From the NCBI GenBank assembly GCA_049585795.1, contig JBAVAQ010000026.1:124001-188000 (forward strand): a stretch of 64,000 nt of DNA, written 5' to 3'. Below are positions 34,987-43,386 of the stretch, one piece after another. The notes under the pieces were generated by a model. The model was not told where the DNA came from and searched no databases. It saw only the letters and a program-made list of their open reading frames with translations. Origin of the DNA: JABDBE01 sp049585795 (GTDB lineage: Bacteria; Acidobacteriota; Terriglobia; Terriglobales; Acidobacteriaceae). How positions within the stretch are numbered: position 1 is the first letter of the stretch; every line of letters starts with the position of its first letter. The position numbers and the translations under genes were made by a program.

Positions 34987-37341
34987 TCAACCAACCAATT
35001 CCGGATCAGCCTTCAACGCCGCTTCCAGCGCACCCTCGAAAGAATCGCGCAACTCTTTCATTGCCACCGAAACCACCACGTGCCCGTCCAGCTTAATCTC
35101 CAGATGCCCGGAAACAGTCTCGCCGATCTCTTCCGCAGACAACTGATGTTTTGCCGCTACTTGTTGGATTCCCTGCAGCTTACTTCGGTCGCAGGAGATC
35201 ACGACGCGGCTCGCATCTTCGCCGAACAGAACGAACTCCGGCGGCAATGCCAGCGAGGCCAGATTCACTCGCATTCCCACGCCTTTGGCGAAACCGGATT
35301 CCGCCAGCGCGACCGCAATGCCGCCCTCCGAACAATCGTGCGCGGACTCGATTAATTCACCCCCGGTCATCTCGATTAATGCCTTCTGCAGCGCCGCCTC
35401 GCGACCCAGTTCGAGAGCGGGAGGAAACCCCCAGAACGCTCCTAAAATTTCCTTGGCGTACTCGGATGAGCCAAACTCGGACTCCGCATCGGTGACGTCG
35501 CCCGGCTCCGAGGCCCGCAGCAAAATCACCGCGCGTCCGGGCTCACGGAAGTGCGGGAAGACAGCTTGGTGAACGTCCTCGAGAATGCCGACGATGCCGA
35601 TTACCGGTGTGGGATAAATTCCTTCGCCCAGGGTTTCGTTGTAGAAGCTGACGTTGCCTCCGGTAATTGGAACGTCGAGTTCCTCGCAGGCTTTGGTGAT
35701 CCCGTCAATCACTTTCGAGAACTGCCACATGATGTGAGGCTTCTCGGGATTGCCAAAATTCAGGCAATTGGTTGCGCCGACCGGAGTCGCGCCCGAGCAC
35801 GCCACGTTGCGCGCAGCATCGGCGACGGCATGCATGGCTCCCAGTTGCGGATCGAGGTAACACCAACGGCCGTTGCCATCGAGGGCCATTGCAAGAGCAC
35901 GCTGCGAGCCTTTAATGCGGATCACGCCCGCATCGCCGGCGCCCGGACCCTCGACCGTATTGGTTTGCACCATGTGATCGTACTGTTGCCACACCCAACG
36001 CTTGCCACAGATATTCGGGCTGGCCAGCAGGCGCTTCAGATTGTCGGTAAAATCGCCCGCTTCCGCCAGTCTGATCGACTCGGGCATCTCTCGCGGCACC
36101 GGTGGCTCCCATCGTTCCAGCGGACGTTTGTAAACCGGTGCATCATCGGTCAACGCTTCGTTGGGAATCTCAGAGACAACTTCTCCGTGATGCAGCACGC
36201 GCATTTTGCCGTCATTGGTCACGCGTCCTATTTCGACGGCATCGAGGCCCCACTTCTCAAATACGCGGAAGACTTCGTCTTCACGGCCTTTTTGCGCCAC
36301 CAGCAGCATGCGCTCCTGGGATTCGCTGAGCATGATCTCGTAAGGAGTCATACCGGTTTCGCGCTGGGGCACTCGGTCGAGTTCGATCTCGGTGCCAACG
36401 TGGCCGCGTGCGCCCATTTCGCAAGTCGAGCAGGTTAAGCCAGCCGCGCCCATGTCCTGGATGCCCACAATCGCACCGGTTTGCATGGCTTCGAGGCAGG
36501 CTTCCAGCAGCAGCTTTTCGAGAAATGGATCGCCGACCTGAACGTTGGGACGTTTCGCCTCGGAGGCCTCACTGAATTCTTCGCTGGCCATGGTGGCGCC
36601 GTGAATGCCGTCGCGCCCGGTCTTTGATCCGACATAAATGACCGGATTGCCTTCGCCGGCGGCTTTCGCATAGAAGATCTGGTCTCGCCGCACCAGTCCG
36701 AGAGCAAAGGCATTCACCAGCGGATTGCCCGAATAGCAAGCTTCAAACTTGGTTTCGCCGCCGAGGTTGGGTACGCCGAAACAGTTTCCGTACGAAGCAA
36801 TGCCGCTGACCACGCCTTCGAGCAGGGAATGATTCTTGTGAATCTCGGCCTGTGAGGGAGTGGAACTTGCTCCCGCGCTTTGCTCGGCCGGACGGCCGAG
36901 GGCGGCTCTTCCTACGTAATTTTGGATCGGGCCGAACCTCAGCGAATCCATCACCGCAACGGGCCGCGCGCCCATGGTGAAAATATCGCGTAGAATTCCG
37001 CCAACTCCCGTGGCTGCTCCCTGAAACGGCTCGATGAACGACGGATGGTTGTGCGATTCAATCTTGAACGCGCAGGCCCATCCGTCGCCGATATCGATAA
37101 TGCCTGCGTTCTCGCCCGGACCTTGCACCACCCGACGGCTGCGCGTGGGCAACCGCCTGAGATGCACACGCGATGATTTATAGGAGCAGTGCTCGCTCCA
37201 CATCACGCTGAAAATTCCCAGCTCCGTAATGGTCGGCTCGCGTCCGCCGAGAAGTTGTTTGATCTTCTTGTATTCTTCCGGCGTGAGGCCGTGCTCACGG
37301 ACAATTTCTGGAGTAATGGCAAGAGTGGAGACCGTGGTCAT
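34987..37341 (-). CDS. purL: Phosphoribosylformylglycinamidine synthase, PurL subunit
   Basis: Converts FGAR to FGAM with ATP and ammonia supplied by PurQ/PurS. The 784-residue small-type PurL has MWSEHCSYKSSR (ATP-site), KIESHNHPSFIEPFQGAATG, the second AIR-synthase-like half (GGNVSFYNETLG) and SAHDCSEGGIAVALAE. Residues ~141-165, between SLRFGPI and LLEGVVSGIASYGNC, are about 25 longer than in Bacillus PurL and are encoded by a decayed GCCGAGC-type palindromic repeat (36866-36915). The frame stays open. PurQ and PurS are not in the window. purF is downstream. Confidence 0.96.
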   Translation of the reverse strand: MTTVSTLAITPEIVREHGLTPEEYKKIKQLLGGREPTITELGIFSVMWSEHCSYKSSRVHLRRLPTRSRRVVQGPGENAGIIDIGDGWACAFKIESHNHPSFIEPFQGAATGVGGILRDIFTMGARPVAVMDSLRFGPIQNYVGRAALGRPAEQSAGASSTPSQAEIHKNHSLLEGVVSGIASYGNCFGVPNLGGETKFEACYSGNPLVNAFALGLVRRDQIFYAKAAGEGNPVIYVGSKTGRDGIHGATMASEEFSEASEAKRPNVQVGDPFLEKLLLEACLEAMQTGAIVGIQDMGAAGLTCSTCEMGARGHVGTEIELDRVPQRETGMTPYEIMLSESQERMLLVAQKGREDEVFRVFEKWGLDAVEIGRVTNDGKMRVLHHGEVVSEIPNEALTDDAPVYKRPLERWEPPVPREMPESIRLAEAGDFTDNLKRLLASPNICGKRWVWQQYDHMVQTNTVEGPGAGDAGVIRIKGSQRALAMALDGNGRWCYLDPQLGAMHAVADAARNVACSGATPVGATNCLNFGNPEKPHIMWQFSKVIDGITKACEELDVPITGGNVSFYNETLGEGIYPTPVIGIVGILEDVHQAVFPHFREPGRAVILLRASEPGDVTDAESEFGSSEYAKEILGAFWGFPPALELGREAALQKALIEMTGGELIESAHDCSEGGIAVALAESGFAKGVGMRVNLASLALPPEFVLFGEDASRVVISCDRSKLQGIQQVAAKHQLSAEEIGETVSGHLEIKLDGHVVVSVAMKELRDSFEGALEAALKADPELVG
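36866..36915 (-). repeat. GCCGAGC-type palindromic repeat inside purL, copy 3
   Basis: Read on the purL strand, GTAGGAAGAGCCGCCCTCGG, CCGTCCGGCCGAGCAAAGC and GCGGGAGC align in order with the intergenic copy at 34886-34935. The second stem is decayed (GCCGAGC faced by GCGCGGG). It encodes VGRAALGRPAEQSAGA in the PurL frame. Confidence 0.75.
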
Positions 37342-37410
37342 GGGGAAATACTATTGTCGCATTTTGCAGGGCGGCTGGATAGAAAAAGCTTTCTTGATCC
37401 GCCCTACGCG

Positions 37411-37500
37411 CTCTCTGCGGCGTTTCTCAGCGGCCTCTGCGTTGTAGGACTTCGTGTTGCCGCTTTCAAGACCTTAAATCGCAGAAGGCGCTGAGAACTG
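37411..37500. repeat. Inverted repeat, CTCTGCG-type
   Basis: TTCTCAGCGGCCTCTGCG at 37424-37441 faces CGCAGAAGGCGCTGAGAA at 37480-37497, 18-bp arms with three mismatches. It fills most of the 224-base gap between purL and selB (divergent), with the promoters presumably at either side. Confidence 0.7.
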
Positions 37501-37565
37501 CCGGGGAGAACTCAGAGTGGCATTGAAGCTCAGACCGCCGAAGTACGCAGCTATACTGTTCACAA

Positions 37566-39491
37566 ATGAAGTCGATCATCGTCGGCACCGCGGGCCACAT
37601 CGATCACGGCAAGACTGCGCTGGTCAAGGCGCTGACCGGCATCGACGCCGACCGGCTCGACGAAGAGAAGCGCCGCGGCATCACCATCGACATCGGCTTC
37701 GCCAATCTTGAGTTGCCCATGCCCGGCGGCGAACTCCTGCGACTGGGCTTCGTTGACGTGCCGGGACACGAGCGCTTTGTGCGCAACATGTTGGCTGGAG
37801 TCGGTGGGATCGATCTGGTGCTGCTGGTGATCGCCGCCGACGAATCGATCAAACCGCAGACCCGCGAGCACTTTGACATCTGCCGCCTGCTCTCAGTCCG
37901 GCACGGCATCACGGTTTTGACCAAGTCCGATGCGGTCGATCCGGAGACATTGGCCGTAGTGCGAGCCGAAGTCGAAGACTTTCTGCGCGAGTCGTTTCTT
38001 GGTCAATCCAGTCTTGGTCAATCCAATCTCGGTACCCCCAACCCCATCGTTGCAGTCAGCTCGCTGACCGGCGCGGGAATCGACGATCTGAAGCGTGAGC
38101 TGATAAGAGTCGCTGGCGAGGTTCCGGAGAAAGATTCCAACGCGATCGCGCGCCTGCCCATCGATCGCGTGTTCACCATGAAGGGTTTTGGCACGGTGGT
38201 CACGGGGACGCTCATTTCCGGCGCCATCCGCAAGGAAGACGAGCTGGAAGTTTTTCCGACAGGACGCAGGGTACGAGTGCGCGGAGTTCAAGTCCATGGG
38301 AAATCGGCTGAACAAGCGGTTGCTGGACAACGCACCGCGCTCAACCTCGCAGGCGCGACTACGGAGGAACTGGAACGAGGCATGATGCTGGCTCCGGCTT
38401 CTACCTTTCGCGCAACTTCGCGTGCGGATGTCGAACTGTCGCTCCTGCCTTCGGCCAAGCCCTTGAAAGGCCGGGCCCGCGTTCACTTTCACTCCTACAC
38501 ATTCGAAACCATTGCGACGGTTGTGCTGTATGGCAAGCGGCAAGTGGGGCCGGGCGAAACTGCCTTCGCGCAACTGCGGTTGAGCGGACCAACTCTATTA
38601 CTGCCGGGAGATCGCTTCATCTTGCGGCAATTCTCACCCGTGATCACGATTGGCGGGGGGTGGGTCGTGGAGAATGCTCCTCCGAAACGTGTGAAGAGTG
38701 CAACCGACTACACCGGTTGGCTCAAGAAGTTTGGCGAAGAGTCGCGAGCTGGCCTATTGCGCAGCCGCGTAGCTGCAACCGGCGTGCGCGGTCTGGATAG
38801 TGCGGAAGCGGTGGCCCGCACCGGCTGGCGAAGGGAACGAATTTTTTCCGCAGCGTCGGCTGATCCGGAGACTGTCCGCATCGGTGATATTTTCCTCTTC
38901 AAACCAGCTTTGGACTTCGTCCGCAAAGATCTCATTTCCGCTCTCGAGGCTTTCCATAAGCGCAACCCCTTGGTTGCCGGCATGAGCAGGGAAGAGTTGC
39001 GTGGACGGTTTTCTGAAGTGGCGCCAACGGTCTTTGACAGCCTGCTCGATGAGGCAGTGCGCGCAAAGAAGATTGAACTGAACGGCGAACTTGTGCGTCT
39101 GCCGGGACGCGGCGTGGTGATGAAAGATGAAGAAGCCGAGTCGCATCAGATCATCGAAGCCGCTTTCGCGAATGCCGGTCTCAAAGTGCCGGCATTGAAA
39201 GACGTGCTTGGCGGATTGAAGGTGGATCGGGTGCGGGCGCAAAAGATTGTTACGCTGCTCTTGCGCGATAAGCTTCTAGTAAAGATTTCCGACGACCTGG
39301 TTTTTCACCGCGATGCGCTGCTGGATCTGCGCAAACGAATGGCCGCAGAAAAAGCAAAATCTCCCAAACTGGATGTGGCGCGTTTCAAAGATCTGACCGG
39401 AGTGACCCGCAAGTATGCGATCCCTCTGCTGGAGTATCTGGACCGCGAGCATGTGACGCGGCGAGCCGGAGACGAGCGAGTGATTTTGTAG
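37566..39491 (+). CDS. selB: Selenocysteine-specific translation elongation factor SelB
   Basis: Delivers Sec-tRNA to UGA codons marked by a SECIS hairpin. The 641-residue protein has GTPase motifs G1 (GTAGHIDHGKTALVKALTG), G3 (DVPGHERF) and G4 (TKSD, as in SelB), beta-barrels II-III (~180-330), and winged-helix domains (~400-640) that bind SECIS RNA. An insertion in the GTPase domain (~140-155) consists of a 15-bp unit repeated about three times (RESFL, GQSSL, GQSNL). No selA, selD or tRNA-Sec gene is visible here. The presence of SelB implies that the organism makes selenoproteins. Confidence 0.94.
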   Translation: MKSIIVGTAGHIDHGKTALVKALTGIDADRLDEEKRRGITIDIGFANLELPMPGGELLRLGFVDVPGHERFVRNMLAGVGGIDLVLLVIAADESIKPQTREHFDICRLLSVRHGITVLTKSDAVDPETLAVVRAEVEDFLRESFLGQSSLGQSNLGTPNPIVAVSSLTGAGIDDLKRELIRVAGEVPEKDSNAIARLPIDRVFTMKGFGTVVTGTLISGAIRKEDELEVFPTGRRVRVRGVQVHGKSAEQAVAGQRTALNLAGATTEELERGMMLAPASTFRATSRADVELSLLPSAKPLKGRARVHFHSYTFETIATVVLYGKRQVGPGETAFAQLRLSGPTLLLPGDRFILRQFSPVITIGGGWVVENAPPKRVKSATDYTGWLKKFGEESRAGLLRSRVAATGVRGLDSAEAVARTGWRRERIFSAASADPETVRIGDIFLFKPALDFVRKDLISALEAFHKRNPLVAGMSREELRGRFSEVAPTVFDSLLDEAVRAKKIELNGELVRLPGRGVVMKDEEAESHQIIEAAFANAGLKVPALKDVLGGLKVDRVRAQKIVTLLLRDKLLVKISDDLVFHRDALLDLRKRMAAEKAKSPKLDVARFKDLTGVTRKYAIPLLEYLDREHVTRRAGDERVIL

Positions 39492-39500
39492 AGAGCACTT

Positions 39501-39656
39501 GAGCTTTCCGCTATCAGCTCTCAGCTGTCAGTTAACGGATCCGGCGCTTGCCAGCAGACAACTGGGCTTGGGCCCTGGCGACCTCAAGTATGGGCTAGAT
39601 GCTCGGGGCCAAGCACTCCAATGCTGAGAGCTGAAAGCTGACGGCTGAGAGCTTTC
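39501..39656. repeat. AGCTGAAAGCTGA-type inverted repeat, copy 2
   Basis: GAGCTTTCCGCTATCAGCTC and TCAGCTGTCAG on the left face GAGAGCTGAAAGCTGACGG and CTGAGAGCTTTCC on the right, with ~85 bases of unrelated sequence between. It lies between selB and the MBL gene. Confidence 0.8.
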
Positions 39657-39728
39657 CCACTGCTCAAAGGTAGCGGCTGTCCAGAAAGTTACTTCTGTTT
39701 CCACAGCGCGAGGGAGTATGCTGCGCCC

Positions 39729-40532
39729 ATGGGTGTGTCGGTTTCGGTGCTGGCCAGCGGCAGCCGGGGAAACAGCACAATTGTGCAAAGCTCGTCCACA
39801 CGCATTCTGGTCGATGCGGGAATTTCCTGCCGCGAGACCTTCAAGCGCATGAAGGCAGCGGGCGACGATCCGCACTCGCTTTCCGCCATCGTGATCACAC
39901 ATGAGCACGCTGACCACGTGTCAGGCCTCTTGGTGCTGGCGCGAAAACTAAAAGTTCCCGTGTTCATGACCGCCGCCACCCATCAGGCCTGGTCGAGGTC
40001 GATGCGGGATGCGATAGGCGAGCGTCCCCAATTGGCCCGGCTGGAATTCTTCTGTTCCGGTCACGGCTTTCGCATTGGGGACATCGGGGTCACGCCCTTC
40101 ACTATTCCTCACGATGCGGTTGACCCGGTAGGTTTCACCTTCCAGGCAGAAGGCATCAAGATCGCGATTGCCACCGATCTCGGGCGTCTGCTCGCGAACG
40201 TGAAGGATAACCTGCGGGCTTGCGACGTGCTGGTGATCGAATCGAATCACGACCTGGAAATGCTGCGCAACGGACCTTATCCGTGGTCGGTAAAACAGCG
40301 TGTGGGCAGTCCGACCGGGCACTTGTCCAACGAGAAGCTCGCGGAATTCTTTGCTTCCGGCTACGATGGAAGCGCATCTTACATAGTGCTGGCGCATCTC
40401 TCGGAGCAGAATAACCATCCTGAACGCGCTCTGCGGGAGGCGGAAAAAGCGCTGGCTGGCCGCCGGACGTTGTTGCAGAATCGGGTCATGCTGGCGGCGC
40501 AAACCGAGCCCATGCAACCTATCTGCTTGTAA
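39729..40532 (+). CDS. MBL-fold hydrolase, YycJ/WalJ-like
   Basis: A 267-residue metallo-beta-lactamase-fold enzyme. The start VSVLASGSRGNSTIVQ is typical of the YycJ group, VITHEHADHVSGL gives the HxHxDH zinc motif, IATDLG the bridging Asp, and VIESNHDLEML and LAHLSEQNNHPE the later ligands. YycJ proteins are 5'-to-3' DNA exonucleases linked in some firmicutes to the WalRK system; I infer a nuclease here. It begins 72 bases after the repeat and is followed at 46 bp by a small membrane protein gene. Confidence 0.85.
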   Translation: MGVSVSVLASGSRGNSTIVQSSSTRILVDAGISCRETFKRMKAAGDDPHSLSAIVITHEHADHVSGLLVLARKLKVPVFMTAATHQAWSRSMRDAIGERPQLARLEFFCSGHGFRIGDIGVTPFTIPHDAVDPVGFTFQAEGIKIAIATDLGRLLANVKDNLRACDVLVIESNHDLEMLRNGPYPWSVKQRVGSPTGHLSNEKLAEFFASGYDGSASYIVLAHLSEQNNHPERALREAEKALAGRRTLLQNRVMLAAQTEPMQPICL

Positions 40533-40578
40533 GTTGATCTGAAGTACGTAAGACTGAGGGCACGCATCAGCGGTTCCT

Positions 40579-41019
40579 ATGAGTGAGTGTATCGATCCCA
40601 TCGTCGGCAAGATTCTGGCGGGGTGGCGGTATGATATTTCCGGCCTGGCGCTGGAGATGCGCGGCGATTACGAAGAGCACTTCGCGGCCTGCGAGCGCTG
40701 CCGCGGGCGGCAGCGTATGCATCGCAACATCGATATTGCGTTGATCGCTCTGGCATCGGTTTCCGCGGGCGTGTTTCTCCTGGCTTTTGGCGTGATTCGC
40801 CACTTCGGCCCGCGCAATGCCTTTTGGCTCGAGATTGCCGCGTTGGTAGGTTTTGCGCTCTCAGCCCTGATCTGGTTGATCGTGGCAGTGGCTACACCCG
40901 CACCCATGGCGGTAGTGGACGTCGCCAGGATTGGCGCTCGCCACGTGCACGACCGCTTGCCGGCGGAAATTCGCGAACGACTGCCGGAAGAACTGCGCTT
41001 GAAAATTACCGGCTCGTAA
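40579..41019 (+). CDS. Small membrane protein with CxxC near the N-terminus
   Basis: A 146-residue protein I do not recognise. YEEHFAACERCRGRQRMH holds an H-x3-C-x2-C pattern as in zinc-bearing anti-sigma proteins, followed by two membrane helices (~50-72, ~82-106) and a charged C-terminal tail (DRLPAEIRERLPEELRLKI). It could be an anti-sigma-like membrane sensor, but no sigma factor gene is near. The next gene starts three bases after its stop. Confidence 0.6.
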   Translation: MSECIDPIVGKILAGWRYDISGLALEMRGDYEEHFAACERCRGRQRMHRNIDIALIALASVSAGVFLLAFGVIRHFGPRNAFWLEIAALVGFALSALIWLIVAVATPAPMAVVDVARIGARHVHDRLPAEIRERLPEELRLKITGS

Positions 41020-41022
41020 CTC

Positions 41023-41367
41023 ATGCAGTGCTTCTCCAAAAGGCTCGTGTGCTTGCTGCTGGCGGCGCTAATTGCAGCTCCATTGTCAGCGTTAAGTCTT
41101 GGCATGGATGGGGCATCGCGCGAGCGACCCGCCGGTTGTCATGACGATGGCGGAAATGTCCCAGCACCCGGACCCGTCAGCCACCGTTGCTGTCAGGGCG
41201 CGCATCATCCCGCGGTTCTGCCGCAGAGTTGTTCCGTGCAACCGTCGCTCGCCGCGTCCGCCCGAGTTGAATTCTTTCAGGATGCGTCTGCACCAGCTGG
41301 ATGCAACTTTTTTCCGAGTTTCGTATTGTCCTCCGGTCCGCCGCTCCTGTCTCCTCTACGCGTCTAA
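41023..41367 (+). CDS. Small secreted Cys/His-rich protein, putative metal binder
   Basis: A 114-residue exported protein. A signal peptide (~1-27, VCLLLAALIAAPLSALSLGM) is followed by a Cys/His-rich core: AGCHDD, SHRCCQGAHH and QSCSV, with one further Cys near AGCNF. The His-Cys-Cys-x3-His-His cluster suggests copper or another soft metal. The C-terminal ~35 residues are Pro/Ser-rich. It starts three bases after the preceding gene and lies 96 bases upstream of a large His/Met-rich exported protein, so the three may work together. Confidence 0.6.
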   Translation: MQCFSKRLVCLLLAALIAAPLSALSLGMDGASRERPAGCHDDGGNVPAPGPVSHRCCQGAHHPAVLPQSCSVQPSLAASARVEFFQDASAPAGCNFFPSFVLSSGPPLLSPLRV

Positions 41368-41424
41368 CTGCCAGCTGCCTGGCGCTCAAACTTTCCCGAA
41401 AACCCATTTATTGAACGTACTTTC

Positions 41425-41440
41425 TCCTTTACATAAAGGA
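41425..41440. promoter_or_regulatory. Palindrome upstream of the outer-membrane protein gene
   Basis: TCCTTTACATAAAGGA has 7-bp arms around a two-base centre, 23 bases before the gene at 41464. Its position fits an operator or a small transcription signal. I do not recognise the regulator. Confidence 0.35.
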
Positions 41441-41463
41441 AGGGCTCGGCACGAGAGTGAGGC

Positions 41464-42837
41464 ATGCGAAGACGAGTGTGGTATCTGTCGGCAATTGTGG
41501 TTCTGACGGTTTCATGTCTCGCGCAGAATGCGGACACCAACAATGACGCGTCCAAACCAAACCAGTCCGCCCAAACCATGCACACGATGTCGAGCATGAA
41601 CATGGGCAAGGCTGCCTTCTCGTCGATGCCCTCGTTTCACGCTTCCTCGGGCACGGCCTGGCAGCCCGCCTCGGTGACGGACCCGATGTGGATGATTTCG
41701 CGGGGCGGTTGGGAGTTGATGTTTCACGGAACCGTGTTCATCACCTACAATCAGCAGGGTGGGCCACGCGGCGAGGGCAAAGCAGAATCGACGAACTACC
41801 TGATGACCATGCAGCAGCACCGGCTGGGCTCGGGCACGCTGCTACTCCGTCAGATGTTTTCCGCCGAATCGCTGACCGCGCCGCATCCCGGCTTCCCCGA
41901 GCTCTTCCAAACTGGCGAAACCTATCATGGACAGCCACTGGTCGATCATCAGCATCCCCACAATCTCTTTGCTGAGCTGGCTGCGCTCTACACGCTGCCG
42001 CTTAACGAGAGAGTTACCTGGCTGCTCTATGGAGGCCCATCGGCCGAACCTGCACTGGGCCCGGTGACGTTTATGCATCGCCAATCGGCGTCTGAGGATC
42101 CGGAAGCGCCGCTAGGCCACCATTTGCAAGATTCCACGCATACCAGTTTCGGGGTGGTGACGACGGGCTTCATCTTTGATTTGTCAAAGCTCGATCTGTC
42201 GAAGCTGGATCTGTCCAAGCTGGGCTTCGTCAAGATTGAAGGCTCGGCATTCAACGGACACGAACCGAATGAACAGCGCTGGAGCATTCAACTGGCGCCC
42301 CTCGATTCCTGGTCGTTCCGGGTGACTGCTGCTCCCACGCGCAATTGGACGGGACAATACAGCTACGGACGCCTGTCACATCCCGAGGCCTTGGAACCGG
42401 GTGACCAGAAAAGACAAACCGCATCGCTCGAATATAATCGCCCGCTTTCGGCGGGAAAGATGGGCCAAGGGTACTGGGCTACGTCTTTGATTTGGGGGCG
42501 AGTGCAAAAGGAGTTCGAGTCTTTTCCTCTCAACAGCTACCTGCTGGAATCGACCCTGAACTTCTTCACGCGGAATTACGCCTACACTCGGCTTGAACTG
42601 GTCGATAAAGACGAATTGTTTCCCGAGGCCGCGACTCATCCGTCGTACCGCATTGGCGCGTACACCTTCGGAGGCGTGCGCGATTTCGTGCACAACCAGC
42701 ATTGGCAGATAGGACTCGGCGGCGATGTAACTTTCTATTCAAAGCCCGCCGTCCTGGATGCATCTTATGGAGACAACCCCGTGTCCTTCCATGTGTTCAT
42801 TCGAGTGCGGCCGGGATTGATGGAGCACGGGCACTAG
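41464..42837 (+). CDS. Outer-membrane beta-barrel-like exported protein, His/Met-rich
   Basis: A 457-residue exported protein with a signal peptide (~1-21, SAIVVLTVSCLAQ). Residues ~40-55 are Met/Ser/His-rich (MHTMSSMNMGKAAFSSMP), and HGQPLVDHQHPHNLFAELA adds a dense His cluster. The rest shows alternating hydrophobic strands, as in outer-membrane beta-barrels. A tandem DLSKL x3 (15-bp units) occurs at residues ~239-253. Similar proteins occur near copper-resistance genes in acidobacteria, but that role is inferred. It is the third gene of a same-strand run with the Cys/His-rich protein. Confidence 0.65.
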   Translation: MRRRVWYLSAIVVLTVSCLAQNADTNNDASKPNQSAQTMHTMSSMNMGKAAFSSMPSFHASSGTAWQPASVTDPMWMISRGGWELMFHGTVFITYNQQGGPRGEGKAESTNYLMTMQQHRLGSGTLLLRQMFSAESLTAPHPGFPELFQTGETYHGQPLVDHQHPHNLFAELAALYTLPLNERVTWLLYGGPSAEPALGPVTFMHRQSASEDPEAPLGHHLQDSTHTSFGVVTTGFIFDLSKLDLSKLDLSKLGFVKIEGSAFNGHEPNEQRWSIQLAPLDSWSFRVTAAPTRNWTGQYSYGRLSHPEALEPGDQKRQTASLEYNRPLSAGKMGQGYWATSLIWGRVQKEFESFPLNSYLLESTLNFFTRNYAYTRLELVDKDELFPEAATHPSYRIGAYTFGGVRDFVHNQHWQIGLGGDVTFYSKPAVLDASYGDNPVSFHVFIRVRPGLMEHGH

Positions 42838-42918
42838 ACGCGGGCTTGCCGTATTGTCAATTCGGATACATGCAAGATTTCCGCGCTCAGGCCCGCGCAA
42901 TCCGCGCACAATTGCTGC

Positions 42919-43332
42919 ATGGAGCCCCAGCGGAAGATGCTGCAGGCGGTTCGCATTGCGCTGTTGGTGAGTATTGCGCTATATGTTTTCGTCGGCGAGC
43001 GCCTGGGACAAAAAACGCCAGCTGTGCCGGACCGCAATTTTTATTTTGCCATCACTCTGATCGCGATCACGATCGTTGGCATGACCTTCGCGGTGTGGCG
43101 GCTCTTTGTGTTGCGCTCCGAAGCAATCCTCGGCGATCAACCCGATAATCCAGCAGCCATGAAGCGCCGGCGGACTGGCTACCTCTTCACGTATACCTTG
43201 TGCGAGACCGTGGCCTTGTTCGGGTTTGTGCTGCGCTTTATGGGTTTTGCGCTTTCTGAAATTGCGCCTTTTTATATTGTGGGCTTTGCCCTGCTGCTAC
43301 TCTTCGCCCCACGCCGCGCTCGAAACACGTAG
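42919..43332 (+). CDS. Hypothetical four-helix membrane protein
   Basis: A 137-residue polytopic protein with hydrophobic segments at ~12-28, ~42-62, ~92-112 and ~116-132. No motif allows a function. Loops are Arg-rich on one side (MKRRRTGYL), consistent with an inner-membrane protein. It lies between the outer-membrane-like gene and msrA on the other strand. Confidence 0.55.
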   Translation: MEPQRKMLQAVRIALLVSIALYVFVGERLGQKTPAVPDRNFYFAITLIAITIVGMTFAVWRLFVLRSEAILGDQPDNPAAMKRRRTGYLFTYTLCETVALFGFVLRFMGFALSEIAPFYIVGFALLLLFAPRRARNT

Positions 43333-43386
43333 CGGCCTCCGCCGATCCGTGCCAAAACGCCGCAGATCGGGTAAACGTGATTCGCA

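Noticed and set aside
34866..34994. An N-terminal extension of PurF by 43 residues
   Set aside because: It is encoded by a palindromic repeat and would displace the Cys that must lie near the mature N-terminus.
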